From the NCBI RefSeq assembly GCF_032884065.1, contig NC_088883.1, forward strand, positions 26,363,355 to 26,427,354: a stretch of 64,000 nt of DNA, given 5' to 3'. The stretch is from Artemia franciscana. Its lineage: Eukaryota > Arthropoda > Branchiopoda > Anostraca > Artemiidae. The translations under genes were made by a program, and so were the position numbers. The notes beneath the pieces are model-generated. The model searched no databases and was not told the DNA's origin. It saw only the letters and a program-made list of their open reading frames with translations. This document shows, in pieces, positions 36,829 through 47,578 of the stretch; position 1 is the stretch's first letter; every line of letters starts with the position of its first letter.

Positions 36829-37475
36829 TGTGTCTGCCTGCTCAGGGCATGTATCAAGAGACTGAGAGCTATGTGCAAGTGAATGGTAGAGATGATAGAG
36901 AGAGAAAGGGAGAGAGATCGGTATATTTAAAAACTATCGTAGCATAGCTAAATTCAGTTTTTTACAAAAATCAGTATGTTCTTTCCAGTAAGAACAGGTA
37001 AAGTTGTTCAGTTGCTCCTGCGCTATTTAACTATTTTGTTAACCCTGGCTGTAGAAATGTTAAAAGATGTTCCTTTCTTTTATTCAACTGCAAGTGAAAA
37101 AAATACAAGGTGTCAACTCACCACATAGGGGGGAGGGGCTCAATTTGTAACCAGGTCATATATTTCAATGCTTTTCCTTTGTCTAGTCATGGGGGATCGC
37201 ATGAAACCCCATTTAAAATACAGTATTTTGACATATTGTAGACCATTTCATCACAGAACTTGACTGAGTGAAAGCCAAATATTTAAAACTAAACACGAAA
37301 ATTTGCTGAAAGGTTAAAAACTTTAATTGATAAAAATTGCGAATATTTCGGACCCATGTCTTGGAGCCTTGCTCAACAGAAAAAAAAAATAAAAAGAAAG
37401 AAAAAAATGTTTAAAAAAGTAATTCACATAAAAAAAACACGACAACTAAACACACAAAGAAGAAAAAAAAGAACA
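36829..37475. other. Intronic sequence, no gene recognised
   Basis: Nothing supported. I looked here on the minus strand for the C-terminal exon of the hAT-like gene and did not find a hAT-dimerisation motif. Confidence 0.4.
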
Positions 37476-37481
37476 ACTCAC

Positions 37482-37646
37482 ATTGTTTACACTGTCTTTG
37501 TTTATTTTGTTTGCACCTATCATTATGCTTAAGTTTTTCAAAACGTCCGAACTGCTCTCTTGTACCCTACTTTCAATCTCTGCAGTTAGAACATCAATAA
37601 CAGGATACAACATTGTATTTTTGAAAAAATTCTTGTGCTGTCTCAT
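37482..37646 (-). pseudogene. hAT-like (ZMYM1/DUF4371-type) coding remnant next to the array
   Basis: The minus strand reads FFKNTMLYPVIDVLTAEIES followed by RVQESSSDVLKNLSIMIGAN and KINKDSVNN. The pattern of aromatic and acidic residues (F-K-x-x-x-x-Y-P-V-I-D-x-x-x-x-E-I-E-S-R) matches the segment that follows the TRW region in hAT-derived DUF4371/ZMYM1-like proteins, where it is commonly of the form EEYYR...PFLD...L..RF. The reading ends at a consensus donor (AAT|GTGAGT, plus positions 37,481-37,476), which suggests a former exon. A one-base indel separates this frame from the upstream ETAQE frame, so it is broken. The first half of this peptide is what the tandem array repeats. The family assignment is by motif memory. 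Confidence 0.55.
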
Positions 37647-40600
37647 ATGGAACTACTGTACCCCCCACCTAATTTTATTGAAACTTTACGTTGCCAGAAC
37701 AATCCCTACTTTCAATCTCTGCAGTTAGAACACCAATAACAGTGTACAACATTGTATTTTTGAAAAAAAAATTGTGCTGTCTCACATGGAACTATTGTAC
37801 CTCCCTAATTTCACTGAAGCTTTACGTTTCCAGGACAGTCCCTACTTTTAATCTCTGTAATTGTAACATCAATAACAGGATACAACACAGTATTTTTGAA
37901 CAACTCTTGCGCTGTCTCATATGGAACTATTGTACCCCCCCTAGTTTCACTGAAACTTTACGTTTCCGGGACAGTCCCTACTTTCAATCTCTGTAGTTGT
38001 AACATCAATAATAGGATACAACACAGTATTTTTGAACAACTCTTGCGCTGTCTCATATGGAACTATTGTACCCCCCCTAGTTTCACTGAAACTTTACGTT
38101 TCCGGGACAGTCCCTACTTTCAATCTCTGCAGTTAGAACATCAATAACAGGATACAACATTGTAGTTTTGAAAAAATTCTTGTGCTGTCTCATATGGAAC
38201 TACTGTACCCCCCACCTAATTTTATTGAAACTTTACGTTGCCAGAACAATCCCTACTTTCAATCTCTGCAGTTAGAACACCAATAACAGTGTACAACATT
38301 GTATTTTTGAAAAAAAATTGTGCTGTCTCACATGGAACTATTGTACCTCCCTAATTTCACTGAAATTTTACGTTTCCGGGACAGTCCCTACTTTCAATCT
38401 CTGTAGTTGTAACATCAATAACAGGATACAACACAGTATTTTTGAACAACTCTTGCGCTGTCTCATATGGAACTATTGTGCCCCCCCCCTAATTTCACTG
38501 AAGCTTTACGTTTCCGGGACAGTCCCTACTTTCAATCTCTGTAGTTGTAACATCTATAACAGGATACAACACAGTATTTTTGAACAACTCTTGCGCTGTC
38601 TCATATGGAACTATTGTGCCCCCCCCCCTAATTTCACTGAAGCTTTACGTTTCCGGGACAGTCCCTACTTTCAATCTCTGTAGTTGTAACATCAATAACA
38701 GGATACAACACAGTATTTTTGAACAACTCTTGCGCTGTCTCATATGGAACTATTGTGCCCCCCCCCCCTAATTTCACTGAAGCTTTACGTTTCCGGGACT
38801 GTCCCTACTTTCAATCTCTGTAGTTGTAACATCAATAACAGGATACAACACAGTATTTTTGAACAACTCTTGCGCTGTCTCATATGGAACTATTGTGCCC
38901 CCCCCCCCCCTAATTTCACTGAAGCTTTACGTTTCCGGGACAGTCCCTACTTTCAATCTCTGTAGTTGTAACATCTATAACAGGATACAACACAGTATTT
39001 TTGAACAACTCTTGCGCTGTCTCATATGGAACTATTGTGCCCCCCCCCCCCCTAATTTCACTGAAGCTTTACGTTTCCGGGACAGTCCCTACTTTCAATC
39101 TCTGTAGTTGTAACATCAATAACAGGATACAACACAGTATTTTTGAACAACTCTTGCGCTGTCTCATATGGAACTATTGTGCCCCCCCCCTAATTTCAGT
39201 GAAGCTTTACGTTTCCGGGACAGTCCCTACTTTCAATCTCTGTAGTTGTAACATCTATAACAGGATACAACACAGTATTTTTGAACAACTCTTGCGCTGT
39301 CTCATATGGAACTATTGTGCCCCCCCCCCCTAATTTCACTGAAGCTTTACGTTTCCGGGACTGTCCCTACTTTCAATCTCTGTAGTTGTAACATCAATAA
39401 CAGGATACAACACAGTATTTTTGAACAACTCTTGCGCTGTCTCATATGGAACTATTGTACCCCCCCTAGTTTCACTGAAACTTTACGTTTCCGGGACAGT
39501 CCCTACTTTCAATCTCTGTAGTTGTAACATCAATAACAGGATACAACACAGTATTTTTGAACAACTCTTGCGCTGTCTCATATGGAACTATTGTACCCCC
39601 CCTAGTTTCACTGAAACTTTACGTTTCCGGGACAGTCCCTACTTTCAATCTCTGTAGTTGTAACATCAATAATAGGATACAACACAGTATTTTTGAACAA
39701 CTCTTGCGCTGTCTCATATGGAACTATTGTACCCCCCCTAATTTCACTGAAGCTTTACGTTTCCGGGACTGTCCCTACTTTCAATCTCTGTAGTTGTAAC
39801 ATCAATAACAGGATACAACACAGTATTTTTGAACAACTCTTGCGCTGTCTCATATGGAACTATTGTACCCCCCCTAGTTTCACTGAAACTTTACGTTTCC
39901 CGGGACAGTCCCTACTTTCAATCTCTGTAGTTGTAACATCAATAATAGGATACAACACAGTATTTTTGAACAACTCTTGCGCTGTCTCATATGGAACTAT
40001 TTTACCCCCCCCCCCCCTAATTTCACTGAAGCTTTACGTTTCCGGGACTGTCCCTACTTTCAATCTCTGTAGTTGTAACATCAATAACAGGATACAACAC
40101 AGTATTTTTGAACAACTCTTGCGCTGTCTCATATGGAACTATTGTGCCCCCCCCCCTAATTTCACTGAAGCTTTACGTTTCCGGGACTGTCCCTACTTTC
40201 AATCTCTGTAGTTGTAACATCAATAACAGGATACAACACAGTATTTTTGAACAACTCTTGCGCTGTCTCATATGGAACTATTGTGCCCCCCCCCCTAATT
40301 TCACTGAAGCTTTACGTTTCCGGGACAGTCCCTACTTTCAATCTCTGTAGTTGTAACATCTATAACAGGATACAACACAGTATTTTTGAACAACTCTTGC
40401 GCTGTCTCATATGGAACTATTGTGCCCCCCCCCCTAATTTCACTGAAGCTTTACGTTTCCGGGACAGTCCCTACTTTCAATCTCTGTAGTTGTAACATCA
40501 ATAACAGGATACAACACAGTATTTTTGAACAACTCTTGCGCTGTCTCATGGAACTATTGTGCCCCCCCCCCTAATTTCAGTGAAGCTTTACGTTTCCGGG

Positions 40601-43294
40601 ACAGTCCCTACTTTCAATCTCTGTAGTTGTAACATCTATAACAGGATACAACACAGTATTTTTGAACAACTCTTGCGCTGTCTCATATGGAACTATTGTG
40701 CCCCCCCCCTAATTTCACTGAAGCTTTACGTTTCCGGGACTGTCCCTACTTTCAATCTCTGTAGTTGTAACATCAATAACAGGATACAACACAGTATTTT
40801 TGAACAACTCTTGCGCTGTCTCATATGGAACTATTGTACCCCTCCTAGTTTCACTGAAACTTTACGTTTCCGGGACAGTCCCTACTTTCAATCTCTGTAG
40901 TTGTAACATCAATAACAGGATACAACACAGTATTTTTGAACAACTCTTGCGCTGTCTCATATGGAACTATTGTACCCCCCCTAGTTTCACTGAAACTTTA
41001 CGTTTCCGGGACAGTCCCTACTTTCAATCTCTGTAGTTGTAACATCAATAATAGGATACAACACAGTATTTTTGAACAACTCTTGCGCTGTCTCATATGG
41101 AACTATTGTACCCCCCCCCCTAATTTCACTGAAGCTTTACGTTGCCGGGACTGTCCCTACTTTCAATCTCTGTAGTTGTAACATCAATAACAGGATACAA
41201 CACAGTATTTTTGAACAACTCTTGCGCTGTCTCATATGGAACTATTGTACCCCCCCTAGTTTCACTGAAACTTTACGTTTCCGGGACAGTCCCTACTTTC
41301 AATCTCTGTAGTTGTAACATCAATAATAGGATACAACACAGTATTTTTGAACAACTCTTGCGCTGTCTCATATGGAACTATTTTACCCCCCCCCTAATTT
41401 CACTGAAGCTTTACGTTTCCGGGACTGTCCCTACTTTCAATCTCTGTAGTTGTAACATCAATAACAGGATACAACACAGTATTTTTGAACAACTCTTGCG
41501 CTGTCTCATATGGAACTATTGTACCCCCCCCCCCTAATTTCACTGAAGCTTTACGTTTCCGGGACTGTCCCTACTTTCAATCTCTGTAGTTGTAACATCA
41601 ATAACAGGATACAACACAGTATTTTTGAACAACTCTTGCGCTGTCTCATATGGAACTATTGTACCCCCCCCCCCCTAATTTCACTGAAGCTTTACGTTTC
41701 CGGGACTGTCCCTACTTTCAATCTCTGTAGTTGTAACATCAATAACAGGATACAACACAGTATTTTTGAACAACTCTTGCGCTGTCTCATATGGAACTAT
41801 TGTACCCCCCCCCCCTAATTTCACTGAAGCTTTACGTTTCCGGGACTGTCCCTACTTTCAATCTCTGTAGTTGTAACATCAATAACAGGATACAACACAG
41901 TATTTTTGAACAACTCTTGCGCTGTCTCATATGGAACTATTGTACCCCCCCCCTAGTTTCACTGAAACTTTACGTTTCCGGGACTGTCCCTACTTTCAAT
42001 CTCTGTAGTTGTAACATCAATAATAGGATACAACACAGTATTTTTGAACAACTCTTGCGCTGTCTCATATGGAACTATTGTACCCCCCCTAATTTCACTG
42101 AAACTTTACGTTTCCGGGACAGTCCCTACTTTCAATCTCTGTAGTTGTAACATCAATAACAGGATACAACACAGTATTTTTGAACAACTCTTGCGCTGTC
42201 TCATATGGAACTATTGTACCCCCCCTAATTTCACTGAAACTTTACGTTTCTGGGACTGTCCCTACTTTCAATCTCTGTAGTTGTAACATCAATAACAGGA
42301 TACAACACAGTATTTTTGAACAACTCTTGCGCTGTCTCATATGGAACTATTGTACCCCCCCTAATTTCACTGAAACTTTACGTTTCCGGGACAGTCCCTA
42401 CTTTCAATCTCTGTAGTTGTAACATCAATAACAGGATACAACACAGTATTTTTGAACAACTCTTGCGCTGTCTCATATGGAACTATTGTACCCCCCCTAA
42501 TTTCACTGAAACTTTACGTTTCCGGGACAGTCCCTACTTTCAATCTCTGTAGTTGTAACATCAATAACAGGATACAACACAGTATTTTTGAACAACTCTT
42601 GCGCTGTCTCATATGGAACTATTGTACCCCCTCTAATTTCACTGAAACTTTACGTTTCCGGGACAGTCCCTACTTTCAATCTCTGTAGTTGTAACATCAA
42701 TAACAGGATACAACACAGTATTTTTGAACAACTCTTGCGCTGTCTCATATGGAACTATTGTACCCCCTCTAATTTCACTGAAATTTTACGTTTCCGGGAC
42801 AGTCCCTACTTTCAATCTCTGTAGTTGTAACATCAATAACAGGATACAACACAGTATTTTTGAACAACTCTTGCGCTGTCTCATATGGAACTATTGTACC
42901 CCCCCTAATTTCACTGAAACTTTACGTTTCCGGGACAGTCCCTACTTTCAATCTCTGTAGTTGTAACATCAATAACAGGATACAACACAGTATTTTTGAA
43001 CAACTCTTGCGCTGTCTCATATGGAACTATTGTACCCCCTCTAATTTCACTGAAACTTTACGTTTCCGGGACAGTCCCTACTTTCAATCTCTGTAGTTGT
43101 AACATCAATAACAGGATACAACACAGTATTTTTGAACAACTCTTGCGCTGTCTCATATGGAACTATTGTACCCCCCCTAATTTCACTGAAACTTTACGTT
43201 TCCGGGACAGTCCCTACTTTCAATCTCTGTAGTTGTAACATCAATAACAGGATACAACACAGTATTTTTGAACAACTCTTGCGCTGTCTCATAT
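37568..43294 (-). repeat. Tandem array, 136-142-bp unit, about 41 copies, block 1
   Basis: Each unit contains (plus strand) CTTTCAATCTCTGTAGTTG, AACATCAATAACAGGATACA, ACAGTATTTTTGAACAACTC, GCGCTGTCTCATATGGAAC and a C run of about 6 to 14, then TTTCACTGAAGCTTTACG. Length variation is mostly in the C run. On the minus strand each unit encodes TIVPYETAQELFKNTVLY and PVIDVTTTEIESR, homologous to the remnant at 37,482-37,646, so the array is amplified coding sequence. Units at 37,568-38,400 are the most divergent and the most like the single-copy remnant. Units beyond 38,400 are nearly identical, which implies recent expansion or homogenisation. Confidence 0.95.
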
Positions 43295-43949
43295 AATAAT
43301 AATAATAATAATAATTTATTACAAACCCGCTTATAAAAAAGAAGCATGAAGAAGCGGAGCAAAACAAAAGAAAAGAGAAATTAAAGACGAAAACAAATCA
43401 ACCGAACATAATAATCACTAAATACAAACAAATCACACTTCAACTATCAAGCAAAAAAGTCGCTGGGAAATCAAATAATAGTGCCCTGTGTTTCACGAGA
43501 GCTTGTTTTTTCAAAATTCGGCATGAACTCAACAGGATCAGGTATATGATACTTTTCTAGCAGACCAGTGTTACGGAGGTAAAGTGGCAGACCAAGCAGA
43601 AACTTTAAATATTTGCAAAAGCCTGAACGGATTCGCAACATATCCGAATTCGATAGCCAATGCCAAACGGGTGAGATGTAGTGAGCAAAGGGAAGAGCGA
43701 CGGCACGATACAACCTAGCAAGAATATGCTTATTAAATTTAAACTTCAGAGCTGCAAGTTTAGCATACCCAGACCGAAAACCCGACAGAACCTGGTCAAC
43801 AAAAAGAGCACGCGAGCTTCTGAGGTCGCTTCCATATGTGATACCTAGGTACTTCAACTTGCGGCTTGGAAGTACTACTTGCCCTGCAACGGTAACACGG
43901 GTAGCCTCGCGACGGGCAACTTCAGACGGCGCACGCGGGGGTTCAAATA
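43295..43949 (-). mobile_element. 5'-truncated non-LTR retrotransposon inserted in the array
   Basis: The element reads on the minus strand. Its coding part starts at VFEPPRAPSEVARREATR (43,949), then KLKYLGITYGSDL, FVDQVLSGFRSGYAKLAAL, ARLYRAVALPFAHYISPVW and RNTGLLEKYHIPDPVEFM, with a stop at 43,471. This is the region after the catalytic box of a reverse transcriptase (thumb and C-terminal part). A 3' UTR of about 150 bp ends GGTTTGTAATAAATTATT and an ATT-repeat tail at 43,295-43,317. Truncation at the 5' end and a microsatellite tail are marks of target-primed reverse transcription. The open frame runs without a stop into the neighbouring array unit, giving a chimeric frame of 193 codons (43,471-44,052). 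Confidence 0.88.
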
Positions 43950-44207
43950 CAATCTCTGTAGTTGTAACATCAATAACAGGATACAACACAGTATTTTTGA
44001 ACAACTCTTGCGCTGTCTCATATGGAACTATTGTACCCTCCCCTAATTTCACTGAAGCTTTACGTTTCCGGGACTGTCCCTACTTTCAATCTCTGTAGTT
44101 GTAACATCAATAACAGGATACAACACAGTATTTTTGAACAACTCTTGCGCTGTCTCATATGGAACTATTGTACCCCCCCTAATTTCACTGAAACTTTACG
44201 TTTCCGG
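43950..44207 (-). repeat. Tandem array block 2, same orientation, about 2 units
   Basis: It resumes at AATCTCTGTAGTTGTAACAT immediately after the retrotransposon. The unit on the left of the insertion ends at GTCTCATAT, so about 60 bases of a unit are missing across the insertion. The block ends in TTTCCGGG at the inversion junction. Confidence 0.93.
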
Positions 44208-45521
44208 GGGGTACAATAGTTCCATATGAGACAGCGCAAGAGTTGTTCAAAATACTGTGTTGTATCCTGTTATTGATGTTACAACTACAGAGATTGAAAG
44301 TAGGGACAGTCCCGGAAACGTAAAGTTTCAGTGAAACTAGGGGGGGGTACAATAGTTCCATATGAGACAGCGCAAGAGTTGTTCAAAAATACTGTGTTGT
44401 ATCCTGTTATTGATGTTACAACTACAGAGATTGAAAGTAGGGGACAGTCCCGGAAACGTAAAGCTTCAGTGAAATTAGGGGGGGGGGGTACAATAGTTCC
44501 ATATGAGACAGCGCAAGAGTTGTTCAAAAATACTGTGTTGTATCCTGTTATTGATGTTACAACTACAGAGATTGAAAGTAGGGACAGTCCCGGAAACGTA
44601 AAGCTTCAGTGAAATTAGGGGGGGGGGGGTACAATAGTTCCATATGAGACAGCGCAAGAGTTGTTCAAAAATACTGTGTTGTATCTGTTATTGATGTTAC
44701 AACTACAGAGATTGAAAGTAGGGACAGTCCCGGAAACGTAAAGCTTCAGTGAAATTAGGGGGGGGGGGTACAATAGTTCCATATGAGACAGCGCAAGAGT
44801 TGTTCAAAAATACTGTGTTGTATCCTGTTATTGATGTTACAACTACAGAGATTGAAAGTAGGGACAGTCCCGGAAACGTAAAGCTTCAGTGAAATTAGGG
44901 GGGGGGTAAAATAGTTCCATATGAGACAGCGCAAGAGTTGTTCAAAATACTGTGTTGTATCCTATTATTGATGTTACAACTACAGAGATTGAAAGTAGGG
45001 ACTGTCCCGGAAACGTAAAGTTTCAGTGAAACTAGGGGGGGTACAATAGTTCCATATGAGACAGCGCAAGAGTTGTTCAAAAATACTGTGTTGTATCCTG
45101 TTATTGATGTTACAACTACAGAGATTGAAAGTAGGGACAGTCCCGGCAACGTAAAGCTTCAGTGAAATTAGGGGGGGGGGTACAATAGTTCCATATGAGA
45201 CAGCGCAAGAGTTGTTCAAAAATACTGTGTTGTATCCTATTATTGATGTTACAACTACAGAGATTGAAAGTAGGGACTGTCCCGGAAACGTAAAGTTTCA
45301 GTGAAACTAGGGGGGGTACAATAGTTCCATATGAGACAGCGCAAGAGTTGTTCAAAAATACTGTGTTGTATCCTGTTATTGATGTTACAACTACAGAGAT
45401 TGAAAGTAGGGACTGTCCCGGAAACGTAAAGTTTCAGTGAAACTAGGGGGGTACAATAGTTCCATATGAGACAGCGCAAGAGTTGTTCAAAAATACTGTG
45501 TTGTATCCTGTTATTGATGTT
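44208..45521 (+). repeat. Tandem array block 3, inverted, about 9.5 units
   Basis: Units run in the opposite orientation (TACAATAGTTCCATATGAGA, CAGCGCAAGAGTTGTTC and so on). Read backwards, the variant order is CTAG, CTAG, CTAAT with GTTGCCGGG, CTAG, CTAAT with ATTTTACC, three CTAAT units, CTAG. That is the order found at about 40,840-41,960, so the block is an inverted duplication of that segment. Confidence 0.92.
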
Positions 45522-46030
45522 AATCTCTGTAGTATTTTTGAACAACTCTTGCGCTGTCTCATATGGAACTATTGTACCCTCCCCTAATTTCACTGAAGCT
45601 TTACGTTTCCGGGACTGTCCCTACTTTCAATCTCTGTAGTTGTAACATCAATAATAGGATACAACACAGTATTTTTGAACAACTCTTGCGCTGTCTCATA
45701 TGGAACTATTGTACCCTCCCCTAATTTCACTGAAGCTTTACGTTTCCGGGACAGTCCCTACTTTCAATCTCTGTAGTTGTAACATCAATAATAGGATACA
45801 ACACAGTATTTTTGACAACTCTTGCGCTGTCTCATATGGAACTATTGTACCCCCCCCCCCTAATTTCACTGAAGCTTTACGTTTCCGGGACAGTCCCTAC
45901 TTTCAATATCTGTAGTTGTAACATCAATAACAGGATACAACACAGTATTTTGAACAACTCTTGCGCTGTCTCATATGGAACTATTGTACCCCCCCCTAAT
46001 TTCACTAAAACTTTACGTTTCCGGAACAAT
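45522..46030 (-). repeat. Tandem array block 4, original orientation, about 3.7 units
   Basis: The junction at 45,521 joins GATGTTA to ATCTCTGTAG and then directly to TATTTTTGAAC, so about 30 bases of the first unit are absent. The last unit ends CCGGAACAAT at 46,030. AGAACAAT is otherwise typical of the divergent left-edge units. Confidence 0.92.
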
Positions 46031-46032
46031 TT

Positions 46033-46065
46033 AGGACCTATTGTCCTAAATTGACAATAGGTCCT
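46033..46065. repeat. Perfect 13-bp hairpin at the array edge
   Basis: AGGACCTATTGTC and GACAATAGGTCCT are separated by CTAAATT, starting three bases beyond the last array unit. Confidence 0.85.
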
Positions 46066-46246
46066 GACAATTTAGGATTTAAAACCAAATTTATTAGCTA
46101 ATTGTGAGCTGTGATTGAACAATTTGATCAATAAAACTTTAATACTTTGACAGTACTGTTCTTGGCCCTTTTTTACCATTTCATAAGTCCCACTTGTGGA
46201 CTGTAATGTTTTCGACGAAATGTTGCATTGCATTAAAACTCTTCCT

Positions 46247-46427
46247 AGATGGCGTAGGTAAAAAACAAAGCTAAAATCTTCTATACTTTTTTCAAAGCAT
46301 GGGCTTGTTCTCCTGCGTCATGGTCAGTCTCTAAAATTTCTTCTAAAGCTGCAAGAGTTTCTTCAAAGTTGCCCACCAGTGCCCACACTGCTTCAATGCA
46401 GTAAGTCCATCTGGTGTTACTTAGTGA
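46247..46427 (-). pseudogene. hAT-like (ZMYM1/DUF4371-type) remnant with LSNTRW motif
   Basis: The minus strand reads SLSNTRWTYCIEAVWALVG, then NFEETLAALEEILETD and HDAGEQAHALKKV, a stop, then KILALFFTYAI. LSxTRW followed by an acidic helix about 20 residues on is the signature of hAT-derived DUF4371/ZMYM1-like transposase proteins. In those proteins it lies between the RNaseH-like core and the YYR-PFLD segment. Here it sits just upstream, in minus-strand sense, of the array whose units encode that later segment, so the order is as expected. At least two in-frame stops show decay. No donor or acceptor could be assigned. Confidence 0.72.
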
Positions 46428-46534
46428 CAATCAGTGTCGCTATTCCCCCATAAAAAGGGATCCCCCATAAAAAAGGACTTGTAACTCTTCTGAATCCTCT
46501 TAAAGACTGCATGGCGTTTGGTTGACTTTTCAAT

Positions 46535-46725
46535 GAAATTAAATAAAAAAACTAGTTTTTTTTTAACTGAAAGTAAGGAGCGACATTAAAACTTAAAACA
46601 AACAGAAATTACTCTGTGTATGAAAGGGGCTGTTCCCTTCTCAACGCCCCGCTCTTTACGCTTAAGTTTGACTCTTTCTCTCAATTCTACTTTATTAAAC
46701 AATAAAAAACCTCCATCACAAACCC
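46535..46725 (-). repeat. Family A hairpin module, one arm
   Basis: AATTAAATAAAAAAACTAG, AACTGAAAGTAAGGAGCGAC and CGCCCCGCTCTTTACGCTTA are followed by the loop sequence. The second arm is absent, replaced by the unrelated repeat at 46,790. Confidence 0.8.
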
Positions 46726-46789
46726 CCTCATATAAGCTACAAAAATATACAATTATAGAATGAAAAATTCTCAAAATCTTAAGGAAGAA

Positions 46790-46985
46790 ATGTCAGTATA
46801 TGTCAATTAAACTGACAATCCACGGACGTTTGCTTGTTCGTTTTTTTTTCATTAAAGCGCAAATTGTATTCTGTTCTTGAGAAGGAATAGGGGTTATCAG
46901 TCCTATTCATGATAATTTTTGTTCGTTTTGAGTTTGACTCGACTATCTATTTTAATTTATGTTTGTTTTGAGTTTCATTCATTTA
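46790..46985 (+). repeat. Family D repeat, single arm
   Basis: TTAAACTGACAATCCAC, AAAGCGCAAATTGTATTCTG and TTTGTTTTGAGTTTCATTCA match 58,105-58,310, where the sequence forms one arm of a foldback. Only one arm is present here. Confidence 0.7.
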
Positions 46986-47052
46986 TTGATAGTGATTTTT
47001 GATAGTCTTATGGTTGGAAGATTGTTTGACTTTAATTTTGCTCATTCTTGGC

Positions 47053-47370
47053 TTAATGGAGCTCTTCACTTTTCTTTGAAAAACTCGTTTTTTGGATGAC
47101 TCGCATATAGATTTTAGATACGATTGATTTTGTTGCACGTCTTTGGTTGCCATTAAGGCCATGATCAAGTGAACTGATGAAACTCAAAAATCCCACGTTA
47201 AAATCTTTTTCACAAGTGTACTCTATGAAGGATTTTGCTTTTAGAACAAAATTGGTACTATCGTGAGCAGAAGACAGTAACCTGTAAGATGATTGCAACC
47301 ATTTTTCGATGTATTTTCCTGTTTTCGAACAGTCCCATAGAATATTATCAGCTACCTGAAATTTTCGCAA
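47053..47370 (-). other. Unrecognised open frame between hAT-like pieces
   Basis: The frame has 105 codons open on the minus strand (FQVADNILWDCSKTGKYIEK, KSFIEYTCEKDFNVGFLSF). It lies between the zinc-finger remnant and the LSNTRW remnant, where the DUF4371 core would be expected. I do not recognise that core in it: no conserved acidic catalytic motif is evident. It may be a diverged part of the same gene, or chance. Confidence 0.25.
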
Positions 47371-47578
47371 GTTTTTTCGCCAGAAAGAATCGTTTCAGAT
47401 CGCCCTAGAGGCCAGATTGACAAGCTGGTATAATTAACCTGCTATTTCCGCCAATGAATAAGTGTTATTTAAAGGGTTTTTGACAATCAACGGTCTCTAG
47501 AGAATTGAGAGACAGAAGGCTACCCTAACTTCAATTTTGAACCTTGATGTTTTCAAGTTCACTTAATCACGGCCTTAA

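Noticed and set aside
38480..42000. G-quadruplex potential of the C/G runs
   Set aside because: Each unit has a single run, separated by about 130 bases from the next, so a normal intrastrand quadruplex is not expected.
37691..43232. Dozens of plus-strand open frames (NNSCAVSYGTIVPP, LISLKLYVSGTVPTFNLC) that look like a repeat protein
   Set aside because: They are antisense readings of the tandem array, start and stop with each unit, and switch frame with every change of the C run. The coding homology is on the minus strand.
43471..44052. The 193-codon frame as a single functional gene
   Set aside because: It is a junction of array unit and truncated retrotransposon. The reverse transcriptase catalytic region is absent.
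37568..46030. A CRISPR-like array
   Set aside because: Units are contiguous with no unique spacers, are far longer than CRISPR repeats, and the genome is eukaryotic.
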